Source: Massilia mucilaginosa (lineage in GTDB: Bacteria; Pseudomonadota; Gammaproteobacteria; Burkholderiales; Burkholderiaceae_D). From it: a stretch of 64,000 nucleotides of DNA. This document shows, one piece after another, positions 1-10,120 of the stretch (position 1 is the stretch's first letter; every line of letters starts with the position of its first letter). The translations under genes were made by a program, and so were the position numbers. The notes beneath the pieces were generated by a model. The model was given only the letters and a program-made list of their open reading frames with translations, was not told where the DNA came from and made no database searches. The stretch spans positions 18,253-82,252 of the forward strand of contig NZ_WHJH01000027.1 of NCBI RefSeq assembly GCF_011682145.1, written 5' to 3'.

Positions 1-521
1 GCCACGCCGGCCGCGCCGGGCTGGCGCGCGTACGAAGCGGGCAGCGACTGGAAAATTGCGTTGTGCTCGCTGTCGATCGGCAGCAAGGTGGCGCCATGCT
101 CGTGCACCGCATCCATGAACAGCTGGCCTGACATGACCAGCGCTTCCTTGTTGGCGAGAAGAATTTTTTTGCCGGCACGGGCCGCGGCCAGGGTCGGCGC
201 CAGACCGGCGGCGCCGACGATGGCGGCCATCACGGTGTCGACTTCAGCGCTGGAGGCGATGGAACAGAGTGCCGCTTCGCCGTGTTCGACCTCGACAGCG
301 AGGCCGCGCGCGCGCAGCAAGGCGTCGAGGCGGGCGGCGGCGTCGGCGCTGCCGACCACGGCGCGCGCCGGACGGAACTGCGCACACTGCTCGGCGAGTT
401 CGTCCACCTTGGCATGCGCGCTGAGCGCATACACCTGGTATTTTTCGGGATGGCGTGCAAGCACGTCCAGGGTGGACACGCCGATCGAACCGGTCGCGCC
501 TAGAATGGTGATGCGTTGCAT
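1..521 (-). CDS. dxr: 1-deoxy-D-xylulose 5-phosphate reductoisomerase, N-terminal part (cut by window edge)
   Basis: This enzyme converts DXP to MEP with NADPH in the cytoplasmic non-mevalonate isoprenoid pathway. The visible N-terminal 173 or so residues begin [14 protein letters not shown], the Rossmann GxTGSIG NADPH-binding loop, and continue to [12 protein letters not shown] and the DSEHNAIFQ segment, which carries metal and substrate ligands of the family. The family is usually about 390-400 residues, so more than half of the gene lies beyond base 1. It lies 34 bases after cdsA in the same direction, at the downstream end of the rpsB-to-dxr cluster. Its product feeds undecaprenyl synthesis by the nearby uppS. 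Only the truncation by the window is odd. Confidence 0.95.
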   Translation of the reverse strand, partial: MQRITILGATGSIGVSTLDVLARHPEKYQVYALSAHAKVDELAEQCAQFRPARAVVGSADAAARLDALLRARGLAVEVEHGEAALCSIASSAEVDTVMAAIVGAAGLAPTLAAARAGKKILLANKEALVMSGQLFMDAVHEHGATLLPIDSEHNAIFQSLPASYARQPGAAGV

Positions 522-555
522 AGGCGTTCTTTCAAACTTTCTCTCAGACTTCTTT

Positions 556-1389
556 TCAAAGCATCCCGGTATAGATCAGGGCGGCCAGCGGCATGACCGG
601 CACCAGCGCATCAATGCGGTCGAGCACGCCGCCATGGCCAGGCAGCAGGTTGCTGCTGTCCTTGACGCCGGCGCGGCGCTTGAGCTGCGATTCGACCAGG
701 TCGCCCACCACGCTGGCGGCAACCAGCACCACCAGCACCGCCAGCGCCCCACTCCAGCCCAGCTTGGCCTGGAGGTGGACCGGGAAGGTATCGGCCAGCA
801 GCGGGCCGGCGAACATGATCAACAGGGTCGACAGGACCAGCACGGCAATGCCGCCGCCGATCGCGCCTTCCCACGATTTACCTGGGGAAATGGTCGGCGC
901 CAGCTTGCGCTTGCCGAACGCCTTGCCGGAGAAGTAAGCCCCGATGTCGGCGATCCAGACCAGCGCCATGACCGACAGCAAGTACACGGCGGAATGCTTG
1001 AAGAACAGCACGATGGCGGCGAAGCAAGCCACGATCGAAATCGCATACATGGTCGCCAGCATGGTGTTGCGTCCGCCTTCGGGCGGCGGCAAGCCGGTTT
1101 TCAGTGCGGGCACGAAACGGAACAGCCACAGCAGGGTCGACAGGCCGAACCAGAATTTCACGGCGCTGTTGTCCTTGTACAAGAAAGCGTAGGCAAAGGC
1201 GGCGCTCCAGAACAGGGCGACCAAAAAGGCTTGCTTGCGCGAGGACTTGAACAGCTGAAAGCTTTCGGTGATGGCGGCCGTGAGGAACAGCAGCACCACC
1301 GCGGCGAAGGCGGGGTAATACCCGCCGAACAGCACCGCCAGCAGGACGACAAGCAAGACGACAGCGGTGATGATCCGGGTAATTAGCAT
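556..1389 (-). CDS. cdsA: Phosphatidate cytidylyltransferase
   Basis: This is an integral inner-membrane enzyme that makes CDP-diacylglycerol from phosphatidate and CTP, the branch point of phospholipid synthesis. The 277-residue protein is almost entirely hydrophobic, with about seven or eight membrane segments starting at [13 protein letters not shown]. The C-terminal third holds the family signature: [12 protein letters not shown], then [19 protein letters not shown] and [15 protein letters not shown], which supply the metal and CTP ligands. Its start codon overlaps the uppS stop by one base (TGATG), which suggests translational coupling. Length and neighbours are typical of proteobacterial cdsA. 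Confidence 0.96.
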   Translation of the reverse strand: MLITRIITAVVLLVVLLAVLFGGYYPAFAAVVLLFLTAAITESFQLFKSSRKQAFLVALFWSAAFAYAFLYKDNSAVKFWFGLSTLLWLFRFVPALKTGLPPPEGGRNTMLATMYAISIVACFAAIVLFFKHSAVYLLSVMALVWIADIGAYFSGKAFGKRKLAPTISPGKSWEGAIGGGIAVLVLSTLLIMFAGPLLADTFPVHLQAKLGWSGALAVLVVLVAASVVGDLVESQLKRRAGVKDSSNLLPGHGGVLDRIDALVPVMPLAALIYTGML

Positions 1390-2141
1390 CAGCTTTTCTT
1401 TTCAGCCAGTTGGTCGCCGGTGCGCCCGAAGCGGCGCTCGCGGTTTTGATAGGACGCGATGGCCGCGTCCAGGGACTCGATCGAAAAATCGGGCCAGTAG
1501 GTATCGGTGAAGTACAGCTCGGAATATGCCAGTTGCCACAGCAGGAAGTTGGAGATGCGCTCTTCCCCGCCGGTGCGGATGAACAGGTCCGGCTCGGGCG
1601 CGTAGGCCATGGCCAGATGCTCGGCCAGCTGCTCTTCGGCAAAGGTGGTGATGCCGGGATTGGCGGCAACCATCTTGCTGGTGGCCTGCATGATGTCCCA
1701 GCGCCCGCCGTAGTTGGCGCAGATGGTGACCGTCAGGCGCGTATTGTTGGCGGTGCGGCGCTCGGCCGAGGCAATCATGTCTTGCAACTTGGAATCGAAA
1801 CGCGACAGATCGCCCACGACTTTCAAGCGAATATTGTTTGCGTGCATCTTCGCCACTTCGCGTTCGAGCGCGGTGACGAACAGGCGCATCAGGAGCGAGA
1901 CTTCTTCTTCGGGGCGGCGCCAGTTTTCGGACGAAAAGGCGAACAGGGTGAGGTACTCGATGCCGCGCTGAATGCAGGCCTCGACACAGCCGCGCACGGC
2001 TTCGACGCCCTTGACGTGGCCGGCCACGCGCGGAAGGAAGCGTTTTGTTGCCCAGCGGCCGTTGCCGTCCATGATGATCGCAACGTGGCGCGGCACGCGG
2101 GCCACTTCAGGTACTGCTGTCGTCGAACTTTTATAGATCAT
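1389..2141 (-). CDS. uppS: Isoprenyl transferase (undecaprenyl diphosphate synthase)
   Basis: This cytoplasmic cis-prenyltransferase condenses isopentenyl diphosphate onto farnesyl diphosphate to make the C55 carrier lipid of cell-wall synthesis. The 250-residue protein has the N-terminal signature [13 protein letters not shown] with the catalytic Asp. Further on are [11 protein letters not shown] and, near the C terminus, [20 protein letters not shown]. The start at 2141 gives a short leader of about 15 residues before the conserved core, as in relatives. It sits between frr and cdsA and overlaps cdsA by one base. About 106 bases separate it from frr. That gap holds a short GC-rich stem around 2173-2190 without a U-run, so the genes probably remain co-transcribed. 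Confidence 0.96.
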   Translation of the reverse strand: MIYKSSTTAVPEVARVPRHVAIIMDGNGRWATKRFLPRVAGHVKGVEAVRGCVEACIQRGIEYLTLFAFSSENWRRPEEEVSLLMRLFVTALEREVAKMHANNIRLKVVGDLSRFDSKLQDMIASAERRTANNTRLTVTICANYGGRWDIMQATSKMVAANPGITTFAEEQLAEHLAMAYAPEPDLFIRTGGEERISNFLLWQLAYSELYFTDTYWPDFSIESLDAAIASYQNRERRFGRTGDQLAEKKS

Positions 2142-2247
2142 AAATCCAGACTATCTAGAACAAATGCATGGGAAGCGGACGCCGGGTCCGCCTCCGCGTG
2201 GGCAGACCCTGCCTTAGCGTCTTCCCCCTAAGCGGGCCTCCCAAACT

Positions 2248-2808
2248 CTACACCGTCAGGACTTCTTTTTCTTTTTCAGCAACCAGTTTATCGACATCAA
2301 TGACGAACTTGTCGGTCAGTTTCTGGATTTCTTCCGATGCACGACGCTCGTCGTCTTCGGAGCAAGCCTTGTCCTTGACCAGCTTCTTGAGCGACTCGTT
2401 GGCGTCGCGGCGGATATTGCGGATCGCGATCTTGGCGTCTTCCGCCTCGCCCTTGACCAGCTTGACCATTTCCTTGCGGCGTTCTTCGGTCAGTGGCGGG
2501 GTCGGGACGCGGATCATGTCGCCCTGCGACGACGGATTGAGACCGAGGTCGGCATCGCGGATCGCTTTTTCGACCGTGGTCAGCATCTTCTTTTCCCACG
2601 GCTGCACGCCGATGGTGCGGGCGTCGATCAGGGTCACGTTGGCGATCTGGGTCAGCGCGGTGGCCGAACCGTAATAATCGACCATGACGTGATCGAGGAT
2701 GCCGGTATGGGCGCGGCCGGTGCGGACCTTGGCCAGATCGCTTTTAAGGGTGTCGATCGACTTGTTCATGCGCTCTTGCGCGTTTTTCTTGACGTCAGCG
2801 ATAGTCAT
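2248..2808 (-). CDS. frr: Ribosome recycling factor
   Basis: With EF-G, this factor splits post-termination ribosomes in the cytoplasm. The 186 residues match the family length. The sequence starts [14 protein letters not shown] and runs through KVRTGRAH and the [16 protein letters not shown] segment of domain II. It ends with the long helical bundle, which includes [12 protein letters not shown] clear AGGAG lies just upstream of the ATG. The gene follows pyrH by 27 bases in the conserved tsf-pyrH-frr order. Confidence 0.97.
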   Translation of the reverse strand: MTIADVKKNAQERMNKSIDTLKSDLAKVRTGRAHTGILDHVMVDYYGSATALTQIANVTLIDARTIGVQPWEKKMLTTVEKAIRDADLGLNPSSQGDMIRVPTPPLTEERRKEMVKLVKGEAEDAKIAIRNIRRDANESLKKLVKDKACSEDDERRASEEIQKLTDKFVIDVDKLVAEKEKEVLTV

Positions 2809-2835
2809 GCTGCTCTCCTGTAGCTCTGAATGATA

Positions 2836-3552
2836 TTAAACGTGTACCAGTGTACCTTCGTCTTCGCCCATGATCACGCGTTTGAGCGCGCCCGGCTTGA
2901 CGATGGAGAACACCTTGATCGGCAGTTTCTGGTCGCGGCACAGCGCGAACGCGGTCGCATCCATCACCTGCAAGTGCTTGGAAATGGCTTCGTCGAAAGT
3001 AATCGACTCGTAGCGGGTGGCGTTCGGGTCCTTTTTCGGGTCGGCGGTGTAGACACCATCGACCTTGGTGGCCTTGAGCACGATTTCGGCGCTGATTTCC
3101 GAACCGCGCAAAGCGGCGGCGGTATCGGTGGTGAAGAAGGGATTGCCGGTGCCGGCGGCGAACACGACAACCTTGCCTTCTTCCAGGTATTGCAGCGCTT
3201 TCGGGCGCACGTAAGGCTCGACCACCTGCTCGATGGCAATCGCCGACATGACGCGGGCGACGATGCCGACGTGGCGCATGGCGTCGGCCAGGGCCAGCGC
3301 GTTCATCACGGTGGCCAGCATGCCCATGTAATCGGCGGTGGCGCGGTCCATGCCCTGGGCGCCGGGAGCGACCCCGCGGAAGATGTTGCCGCCGCCAATG
3401 ACGACGGCCAGCTCCACGCCCAGGTTCGCTACTTCCGCGACATCGGCGACCATGCGCTCGATGGTGGCGCGGTTGATGCCGTAAGGATCATCGCCCATCA
3501 GTGCTTCGCCAGACAATTTCAGGAGTACGCGTTTGTAGGCTGGTTTCGACAT
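2836..3552 (-). CDS. pyrH: UMP kinase
   Basis: This enzyme phosphorylates UMP to UDP in pyrimidine nucleotide synthesis and belongs to the amino-acid kinase fold. I chose the ATG at 3552 ([18 protein letters not shown]) because the KLSGEAL phosphate-binding segment then lies at its usual distance from the N terminus and GGAG sits nine bases upstream. An in-frame codon further upstream would add 17 residues that do not resemble the family. Other conserved segments are [10 protein letters not shown], the [13 protein letters not shown] region and, toward the end, [12 protein letters not shown] with [10 protein letters not shown]. The 238 residues are normal for bacterial PyrH. It lies between tsf and frr. 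Confidence 0.96.
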   Translation of the reverse strand: MSKPAYKRVLLKLSGEALMGDDPYGINRATIERMVADVAEVANLGVELAVVIGGGNIFRGVAPGAQGMDRATADYMGMLATVMNALALADAMRHVGIVARVMSAIAIEQVVEPYVRPKALQYLEEGKVVVFAAGTGNPFFTTDTAAALRGSEISAEIVLKATKVDGVYTADPKKDPNATRYESITFDEAISKHLQVMDATAFALCRDQKLPIKVFSIVKPGALKRVIMGEDEGTLVHV

Positions 3553-3622
3553 GGGGGTGGGCTCCAAAAAATGACGGTTTGTATTCGGTCTTGCCATGCG
3601 CACACTTTCATGTACGCAGATT

Positions 3623-3645
3623 AAAAAAACGGGCCTTCCGGCCCG
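3623..3645 (-). terminator. Intrinsic terminator after tsf
   Basis: A perfect six-base GC stem, CGGGCC with GGCCCG around a four-base loop, lies 10 bases past the tsf stop. On the minus strand it is followed directly by seven T residues. It probably ends or reduces transcription of rpsB-tsf before pyrH. Confidence 0.85.
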
Positions 3646-3654
3646 CTTTCACAC

Positions 3655-4563
3655 TTACTGCTTGTTAGCAGCCATTTGCGCCGCAACCTCTGCAGCGAAA
3701 TCGTCCTGCTTTTTCTCGATGCCTTCACCAACAACATACATCGTGAATGCTTTCACGGTGGTGCTTTTTTCTTTCAGCATCTGTTCGATCGACTGCTTGT
3801 CGTTCTTGACGAACGATTGATTCAGCAGCGACACTTCTTTCAGGTACTTCTGGATCGAGCCTTCCAGGCGCTTGGCCAGGATTTCAGCCGATTGTACCGG
3901 CTTGCCTGCGGCAACGGCGACGTCAGCATCTTCCTGAGCTTTCAGAGCAGCAACCGAACGCTCTTTTTCGATCAGTTCGGCAGGCACCTGGTCCGACGAC
4001 AGCGACACTGGCTTCATTGCAGCGATGTGCATGGCCACGTCTTTACCGACTTGCTCGTCGGCGCCGTCGAAGTCAACCACGACACCGATACGGGTGCCGT
4101 GCAGGTACGAGGCCAGCTTGCTGGTGGTCTCGAAACGCTGGAAGCGGCGGATGGTCATGTTCTCGCCGATCTTGCCGATCAGGGCGATGCGCACTTCGTC
4201 CAGGGTCTTGCCATCGAGTGGCAGGGCCAGCAGAGCGGCGACGTCGGCCGGGTTGTTTTCGGCAACCAGGCGCGCGGCGTTGTTCGCCAGTGCCAGGAAG
4301 TCGTCGTTCTTGGCGACGAAGTCGGTTTCGCTGTTGACTTCAACCAGGGCGCCGACATTGCCAGCGATGAAGGTTGCTACAACGCCTTCAGCGGTGATGC
4401 GGGTGGCGTTGCTGGTGGCTTTGGTGCCCAGTTTGACGCGCAGGATTTCTTCCGCACGTGCCATGTCGCCATCGGCTTCGGTCAGTGCTTTTTTGCATTG
4501 CATCATCGGTGCGTCGGTTTTCGCGCGCAGTTCGCCTACCATCGCTGCTGTAATCGCTGCCAT
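3655..4563 (-). CDS. tsf: Elongation factor Ts
   Basis: This is the cytoplasmic guanine-nucleotide exchange factor for EF-Tu. The 302-residue protein opens with the UBA-like domain (about residues 1-55), including [20 protein letters not shown]. The signature [17 protein letters not shown], which carries the TDFV contact to EF-Tu, lies around residue 75. Two core subdomains and a C-terminal coiled module ending AQMAANKQ follow. AGGAG precedes the ATG. It follows rpsB by about 100 bases that contain a hairpin, an arrangement well known for these two genes. Confidence 0.98.
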   Translation of the reverse strand: MAAITAAMVGELRAKTDAPMMQCKKALTEADGDMARAEEILRVKLGTKATSNATRITAEGVVATFIAGNVGALVEVNSETDFVAKNDDFLALANNAARLVAENNPADVAALLALPLDGKTLDEVRIALIGKIGENMTIRRFQRFETTSKLASYLHGTRIGVVVDFDGADEQVGKDVAMHIAAMKPVSLSSDQVPAELIEKERSVAALKAQEDADVAVAAGKPVQSAEILAKRLEGSIQKYLKEVSLLNQSFVKNDKQSIEQMLKEKSTTVKAFTMYVVGEGIEKKQDDFAAEVAAQMAANKQ

Positions 4564-4596
4564 GTGTTTCTCCTAAATTTGTGACATATTCTGTTT

Positions 4597-4628
4597 AAAA
4601 AAAAGGGGGAGCTGCTGCTACCCCTTTT
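4597..4628 (-). terminator. Hairpin with U-run between rpsB and tsf (attenuator or partial terminator)
   Basis: On the minus strand an eight-base stem, AAAAGGGG with CCCCTTTT around a 12-base loop, runs into a further T tract. It lies between rpsB and tsf, which are otherwise co-directional and probably co-transcribed. A partial terminator that lowers tsf expression is the likely role. Confidence 0.75.
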
Positions 4629-4662
4629 GATTTCCGTGGCGCCTCAGGGGCGCCTGGGGCAA

Positions 4663-5412
4663 TTAAGCCTGCTCGGAGACTTCGACGAATTCGTCGCCAG
4701 CCGATTTAACCAGTTCAACGATTTCGTTGGAGGCGTTTGCACGGCCTTCCAGGATCGCATCGGCCACGCCGCGGGCGTACAGCATGATCGCTTTGGACGA
4801 ATCGTCGTTGCCTGGAATGACGTGGGTCACGCCTTCTGGCGAGTGGTTGGTATCGACGATGCCGATAACAGGGATGCCCAGCTTGCCGGCTTCGGTGATC
4901 GCGCCTTTGTGGTAGCCGACGTCGACGACGAAGATTGCGTCAGGAACGCCGCCCATGTCCTTGATACCGCCGATGGCTTTTTGCAGCTTGACCATTTCGC
5001 GCTGGAACATCAGGCCTTCTTTTTTCGACAGCTTCTCAACCGAACCGTCTTCAACTTGCGCTTCCATGTCTTTCAGGCGCTTGATCGAGGTCTTGATCGT
5101 TTTGAAGTTGGTCAGCATGCCGCCCAACCAGCGCTGGTCGACGAAAGGAACGCCGGCGCGTGCAGCTTCAGCGGCGATGATTTCGCGCGCTTGACGCTTG
5201 GTGCCGACCATCAGGATCGTGCCGCGGTTCGATGCGACCTGCTTGATGGTTTTCATGGCTTCTTGATACATACCCATCGTCTTTTCCAAGTTGATGATAT
5301 GAATCTTGTTGCGGTGGCCGAAAATGAACGGCGCCATTTTTGGGTTCCAAAAACGGGTTTGGTGACCGAAGTGGACACCGGCTTCCAGCATTTCACGCAT
5401 TGTTACGGACAT
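4663..5412 (-). CDS. rpsB: 30S ribosomal protein S2 (uS2)
   Basis: This is a structural protein of the 30S subunit, bound near S1. The start at 5412 ([20 protein letters not shown]) is chosen because this is the canonical S2 N terminus and GGAG lies upstream at good spacing. The frame is open further upstream, but that extension is not S2-like. Other signatures are [36 protein letters not shown] and PDAIFVVDV with the [20 protein letters not shown] segment. The protein is 249 residues, normal length. It heads the minus-strand cluster and is diverged from map. Confidence 0.98.
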   Translation of the reverse strand: MSVTMREMLEAGVHFGHQTRFWNPKMAPFIFGHRNKIHIINLEKTMGMYQEAMKTIKQVASNRGTILMVGTKRQAREIIAAEAARAGVPFVDQRWLGGMLTNFKTIKTSIKRLKDMEAQVEDGSVEKLSKKEGLMFQREMVKLQKAIGGIKDMGGVPDAIFVVDVGYHKGAITEAGKLGIPVIGIVDTNHSPEGVTHVIPGNDDSSKAIMLYARGVADAILEGRANASNEIVELVKSAGDEFVEVSEQA

Positions 5413-5547
5413 GTAATTCTCCAGGGTTGGGTCTGGAATCCGGTCAGTCACCATACAGGCACCCTTTGCGACCGGATTCGCGATTTTAACAAGATTTGTG
5501 GCACTACTTGAACAACATTGCTCGAAAGCGAATTCAAGCAACCCGAG

Positions 5548-5576
5548 ATTCTAACCGGAATTTGGGATTTTTTCAA
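5548..5576 (-). promoter_or_regulatory. Sigma-70 promoter for rpsB
   Basis: On the minus strand there is a TTGAAA -35 box (5571-5576), a spacer of exactly 17 bases and a TAGAAT -10 box (5548-5553). It lies about 135 bases upstream of the rpsB start, which leaves a leader long enough for S2 autoregulation. The rest of the 331-base gap 5413-5743 shows no gene. Confidence 0.7.
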
Positions 5577-5643
5577 GCACCGCGTAGCGCGATCAAGCAT
5601 TTCCTCGTCAGCCCCGCGCGGGAACGACGCGGGCGTTATCCCT

Positions 5644-5649
5644 TATAAT
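5644..5649 (+). promoter_or_regulatory. Candidate -10 box for the map-glnD operon
   Basis: A perfect TATAAT lies 95 bases before the map start, in the divergent gap with rpsB. I see no good -35 box at the right distance, so the call rests on the -10 box and the location. Confidence 0.45.
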
Positions 5650-5743
5650 GGTCGCCATATTTGCACGGGTTTTCGCAACATCCTCCCGCTGTTACTGATT
5701 CTTACCGCTTTGTCTCTTACTGCTCCATTGCCGATTGCTAATT

Positions 5744-6571
5744 ATGTCCAACATCTCGATCAAATCCCCCGCCGACATCGAAGGCATGCGCGTCGCAGGC
5801 CGCCTCGGCTCCGAAGTGCTCGACTACATCACGCCCTTCATCAAGGTCGGCGTCACCACGGGCGAACTGGACCGTCTTTGCCATGAATACATGGTTAACG
5901 TGCAGGGATCGATCCCGGCCCCGCTGAACTATTGCCCGCCGGGCTACACGCCCTACCCGAAAGCCATCTGCACCTCCGTCAACGACGTGATCTGCCATGG
6001 CATTCCGGGCGACAAGGCGCTCAAGGATGGCGACGTCGTCAACCTCGACATCACCGTCATCAAGGACGGCTACCACGGCGACAACAGCCGCATGTTCCTG
6101 GTCGGCAAACCGTCGATCCTAGCCAAGCGCCTCTCCGAAGTCACCTACGAATGCATGTGGCTCGGCATCGCCCAGGTCAAACCGGGTGCGCACCTGGGCG
6201 ACATCGGCCACGTGATCCAGCAGCACGCCGAAAAGAACGGCTACAGCGTGGTGCGCGAGTTCTGCGGCCACGGCATCGGCAAGATCTTCCACGAAGAGCC
6301 GCAGGTGCTTCACTACGGCCGTCCGGGCACCCTGGAGCGCCTGGAAGCGGGCATGATCTTCACCATCGAGCCGATGATCAACGCCGGCCGCCGCGACATC
6401 AAGGAAATGGGTGACGGCTGGACCATCAAAACCAAGGACCGCAGCCTGTCGGCGCAGTGGGAACACACGATCCTGGTCACCGAGACCGGCTACGAAGTGC
6501 TGACCCTGTCGGCCGGTTCGCCGCCGCCGCCGGCCTTCATCACCGCGGCCAGCCAGCCCGTCACGGCGTAA
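5744..6571 (+). CDS. map: Methionine aminopeptidase, type I
   Basis: This is a cytoplasmic metalloenzyme that removes the initiator Met from new proteins. I chose the ATG at 5744 ([21 protein letters not shown]). A TTG nine bases earlier would only add three residues. The five metal ligands of the family are visible in [20 protein letters not shown] (two Asp), [14 protein letters not shown] (His), IFTIEPMIN (Glu) and SAQWEHT (Glu). The protein has 275 residues with a short Pro/Ala tail. It is diverged from rpsB, as in many proteobacteria, and is followed after 13 bases by glnD, suggesting an operon. Its job complements the distant def gene. Confidence 0.97.
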   Translation: MSNISIKSPADIEGMRVAGRLGSEVLDYITPFIKVGVTTGELDRLCHEYMVNVQGSIPAPLNYCPPGYTPYPKAICTSVNDVICHGIPGDKALKDGDVVNLDITVIKDGYHGDNSRMFLVGKPSILAKRLSEVTYECMWLGIAQVKPGAHLGDIGHVIQQHAEKNGYSVVREFCGHGIGKIFHEEPQVLHYGRPGTLERLEAGMIFTIEPMINAGRRDIKEMGDGWTIKTKDRSLSAQWEHTILVTETGYEVLTLSAGSPPPPAFITAASQPVTA

Positions 6572-6584
6572 GGCCGGACCCGCC

Positions 6585-9167
6585 ATGCCCGCCGCCGCGC
6601 TCAAGAAGCAGTCCTGCGACCTCCTCAAGCAAAGGCTGAAAGCCGAGCGGGCGGTGCTGATCGCCGCTTTTCGCGCCGACGGCAAGCCCGAAAAGCTGTT
6701 GCGCGGCCTGCGTCACAGCGTCGACGAGGTGCTCACCGAAGCCTGGCGGATGGTCGGCCTGCCCGCCACGTGCGCGCTGGTGGGCGTGGGCGGCTACGGG
6801 CGCGGCGAACTGTTTCCGTTTTCCGATGTCGACCTGCTGATTTTGCTGGGCCAACCGGCCGACGCCATCACCCAGGCGCGCCTGGAAGAACTGGTGCAGA
6901 TGCTGTGGGACCTGGGCCTGGAAATCGGCTCGAGCATCCGCACCATCGACGAGTGCATGAGCGAGTCGAAGGCCGACATCACCGTGCAAACGAGCCTGCT
7001 GGAGGCGCGCCTGGTGTGCGGCGACGCGGCCCTGTTCGAACAGTTGCAGCAGCGTTACGCGGGGGCGCTCGACCCGCAGGCGTTTTTCCACGCCAAGGCG
7101 GCCGAAATGCGCCTGCGCCACGCCAAGTACGAAGACACGGCCTTCTCGCTGGAGCCGAACGTCAAGGAAAGCCCGGGCGGCCTGCGCGACCTGCAAGTCA
7201 TTTTATGGGTGGCCAAGGCGGCCGGCCTGGCCAATTCGTGGAGCCAGCTGGCCACGCGCGGCCTGATCACCCAGACCGAAGCGCGCCAGCTGATGGAAAA
7301 GGAACGCGCCTTCAAGGATATCCGGGTGCGCCTGCACCTGCACGCCAACCGGCGCGAAGACCGCCTGGTGTTCGATGTGCAGACCCCGATCGCAGAAAGC
7401 TTCGGCCTGAAAACCACCGGCGAAGGCATCAACGCGCGCCGCGCCAGCGAATACCTGATGCAGCGCTATTACTGGGCGGCCAAGACGGTCACCCAGCTCA
7501 ATACCATTATGCTGCAGAATATCGAGGCGCAGCTGTTCCCCGAAGCCAACGAGGCCGAGGCGATCAACGCGCGCTTCAACGATGTCAACGGCCTGATCGA
7601 CATCGCCCACGACGACACCTTCACCAGAGAGCCCTCGACGGTGCTGGAAGTGTTCGTGCTGATGACCGAACGCCCGCACCTCAAGGGCATGACGGCGCGC
7701 ACCATGCGCGCGCTATGGCATGCGCGTTTCGAGATCGACGCCAAGTTTCGCGAAGATCCGGTCAACCGCGCCCTCTTCCTGCGCATCCTGCAGGCGCCGG
7801 TAGGCCTGGTGCACGCGCTGCGGCGCATGAACGATACCAGCATCCTCGGGCGCTACCTGCCGAATTTCCGCCGCATCGTGGGCCAGATGCAGCACGACCT
7901 GTTCCATGTGTACACGGTCGACCAGCATATCCTGATGGTGGTGCGTAACATGCGCCGCTTCACGATGACCGAACACGCGCACGAATACCCGTTCTGCAGC
8001 CAGCTGATCGCCAACTTCCGCAAGTCCTGGCTGCTGTACGTGGCGGCGCTGTTCCACGACATCGCCAAGGGCCGCGGCGGCGACCATTCCAAGCTCGGCA
8101 CGGTCGACGCCGCCCAATTCTGCGAAGAACACGCGATCGGCTCGGAAGACACCGAACTGGTTGTGTTCCTGGTCGAGAACCACCTGACCATGTCGCAGGT
8201 CGCGCAAAAGCAGGACCTGTCGGACCCGGACGTGATCGAAGCCTTCGCCAAAGTGGTCAAGGACGAGCGCCACCTGACCGCGCTGTACCTGCTGACCGTG
8301 GCCGACATTCGCGGCACCAGTCCCAAGGTATGGAACGCCTGGAAAGCCAAGCTGCTCGAAGACCTGTACCGCGTGACCCTGCGCGTGCTGGGCGGCGAGC
8401 CGCACTCGGCCGACCGCGAACTGAAGAACCGCCAGGAAGAAGCGATGGCCACCCTGCGCCTGTACGGCTTGCCCGACATCGCCCACGTCGACCTGTGGAA
8501 GCAGCTCGACGTCGCCTACTTCCTGCGCCACGACGCCTCCGACATCGCCTGGCAGACGCGCTGCCTGTGGGATAAGCTGAACAGCGACAAGCCGGTCGTC
8601 AAATGCCGCCTGGCGCCGATTGGCGAAGGCTTGCAGGTGGCGGTGTACGTCAAGGACCAGCCCGACCTGTTCGCGCGCATCTGCAGCTATTTCGACCGCA
8701 AGAATTTCAGCATTCTCGACGCCAAGATCCACACGACAAGGCACGGCTACGCGCTCGACACCTTCATGGTGACCGAGCAGAGCTTCGCCAAGAGCTACCG
8801 CGACATCATCAACCTGATCGAGCACGAGATCTGCGAACTGCTGACCTCGCAGGCGCCCTTGCCGGCGCCCACGCGCGGGCGGCTCTCGCGCCTGTCGCGC
8901 ACCTTCCCGATCACGCCGACGGTCGACCTGCGGCCCGACGAGCGCGGGCAGTATTACCTGCTGTCCATCGCGGCCAACGACCGCACCGGGCTCCTGTACG
9001 CCATCGCCAACGTGCTCACGCGCTACCGCATCAACCTGCACACGGCCAAGATCATGACCCTGGGCGAGCGGGTCGAAGACGTGTTCCTGGTCGACGGCGC
9101 CGTGCTCAACAACGCGCGCAACCAGATCCAGCTCGAAACCGACCTGCTCGACGCGCTGCGCGTGTAG
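6585..9167 (+). CDS. glnD: [Protein-PII] uridylyltransferase / uridylyl-removing enzyme
   Basis: This bifunctional nitrogen sensor uridylylates PII proteins when glutamine is low and removes UMP when it is high. The 860 residues contain all expected domains. A nucleotidyltransferase core has [15 protein letters not shown] around residues 69-83. An HD hydrolase domain has [15 protein letters not shown] near residue 490. Two C-terminal ACT domains, about 690-770 and 790-860, bind glutamine. The ATG at 6585 lies 13 bases after the map stop with a weak AAGG upstream. The map-glnD order is common in beta- and gammaproteobacteria. Confidence 0.97.
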   Translation: MPAAALKKQSCDLLKQRLKAERAVLIAAFRADGKPEKLLRGLRHSVDEVLTEAWRMVGLPATCALVGVGGYGRGELFPFSDVDLLILLGQPADAITQARLEELVQMLWDLGLEIGSSIRTIDECMSESKADITVQTSLLEARLVCGDAALFEQLQQRYAGALDPQAFFHAKAAEMRLRHAKYEDTAFSLEPNVKESPGGLRDLQVILWVAKAAGLANSWSQLATRGLITQTEARQLMEKERAFKDIRVRLHLHANRREDRLVFDVQTPIAESFGLKTTGEGINARRASEYLMQRYYWAAKTVTQLNTIMLQNIEAQLFPEANEAEAINARFNDVNGLIDIAHDDTFTREPSTVLEVFVLMTERPHLKGMTARTMRALWHARFEIDAKFREDPVNRALFLRILQAPVGLVHALRRMNDTSILGRYLPNFRRIVGQMQHDLFHVYTVDQHILMVVRNMRRFTMTEHAHEYPFCSQLIANFRKSWLLYVAALFHDIAKGRGGDHSKLGTVDAAQFCEEHAIGSEDTELVVFLVENHLTMSQVAQKQDLSDPDVIEAFAKVVKDERHLTALYLLTVADIRGTSPKVWNAWKAKLLEDLYRVTLRVLGGEPHSADRELKNRQEEAMATLRLYGLPDIAHVDLWKQLDVAYFLRHDASDIAWQTRCLWDKLNSDKPVVKCRLAPIGEGLQVAVYVKDQPDLFARICSYFDRKNFSILDAKIHTTRHGYALDTFMVTEQSFAKSYRDIINLIEHEICELLTSQAPLPAPTRGRLSRLSRTFPITPTVDLRPDERGQYYLLSIAANDRTGLLYAIANVLTRYRINLHTAKIMTLGERVEDVFLVDGAVLNNARNQIQLETDLLDALRV

Positions 9168-9221
9168 CGTTGCAGAACTCCCTTTCCAGAAACCCTTTAC
9201 GTAACCTTTGCAAAGCAAGCC

Positions 9222-9968
9222 ATGACTGAATTAGTACGCCTCTCCAAACGCATGTCCGAACTCGGGCTCTCTTCGCGCCGCGAAGCCGATGAATGGATCG
9301 CACGCGGCTGGGTGCGGGTCGATGGCCAGGTCATCTCCGAACTCGGCAGCAAAGTGCTGCCGCACCAGAAAATCACGGTCGAGCGCCAGGCCGCGGCCGA
9401 GCAATCCAAGCGCGTGACCGTGCTGATCAACAAGCCGATGGGCTATGTCAGCGGCCAGGCCGAAGACGGCTACACGCCGGCGGTGGCGCTGATCAAGGCC
9501 GAGAACCGCTGGGCCGAGGACCCGTCGCCGGAAACCTTCCACCCCACCCAGCTGCGTTCGCTGGTACCGGCCGGACGGCTCGACATCGACTCGGTCGGTC
9601 TCTTGATCCTGACCCAGGACGGGCGCGTGGCCAAGACCCTGATCGGGCAGGATACCGCCATCGAAAAGGAATACCTGGTGCGCGTGCAGTACACCAAGGA
9701 AGGCAAGCTGCCGGAATCGGATCTGAAGAAATTGTGCTTCGGACTCTGGATGGACGGTAAACCCTTGCTGGCGGCCAAGGTGCGCTGGCAGAACGACGAC
9801 CAGCTCAGCTTCACCTTAAGAGAAGGCAAGAAGCGCCAGATCCGCCGCATGTGCGATATGGTGGGCCTGAAAGTGATCGGCCTCAAGCGCGTGCGCATCG
9901 GCAAAGTCAAGCTGGGCGATTTGCCGGTCGGGCAATGGCGCTATCTGCGGCCTGACGAGCAGTTCTGA
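9222..9968 (+). CDS. RsuA-family 23S rRNA pseudouridine synthase, RluF-like
   Basis: This enzyme isomerises a uridine in 23S rRNA. The 248-residue protein begins with an S4 RNA-binding domain (LVRLSKRMSELGLSSRREA, about residues 4-60). The catalytic domain follows, with the Asp-bearing signature PAGRLDIDSVGLLILTQDG around residue 115. The distal motif KKRQIRRMCDMVGLKVIGLK and the ending VGQWRYL favour the RluF branch over RluB or RsuA, but the exact target uridine cannot be fixed by eye. It lies 54 bases after glnD and may be the last gene of the map operon. The ATG at 9222 has only a weak purine tract upstream. Confidence 0.85.
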   Translation: MTELVRLSKRMSELGLSSRREADEWIARGWVRVDGQVISELGSKVLPHQKITVERQAAAEQSKRVTVLINKPMGYVSGQAEDGYTPAVALIKAENRWAEDPSPETFHPTQLRSLVPAGRLDIDSVGLLILTQDGRVAKTLIGQDTAIEKEYLVRVQYTKEGKLPESDLKKLCFGLWMDGKPLLAAKVRWQNDDQLSFTLREGKKRQIRRMCDMVGLKVIGLKRVRIGKVKLGDLPVGQWRYLRPDEQF

Positions 9969-10120
9969 CACCCCGGCTGCGATCACTTTTTTACGCGCTC
10001 CGATGTCCGCTTTGGGATTGGACGGCCCCTGACGTGACGACCATACTCTGCTGGCGAGCCGTGGCACACCATGGCCGTACCGTCCGCCCGCAGGCGGCGG
10101 TCCACCAATCGAGACTGCCA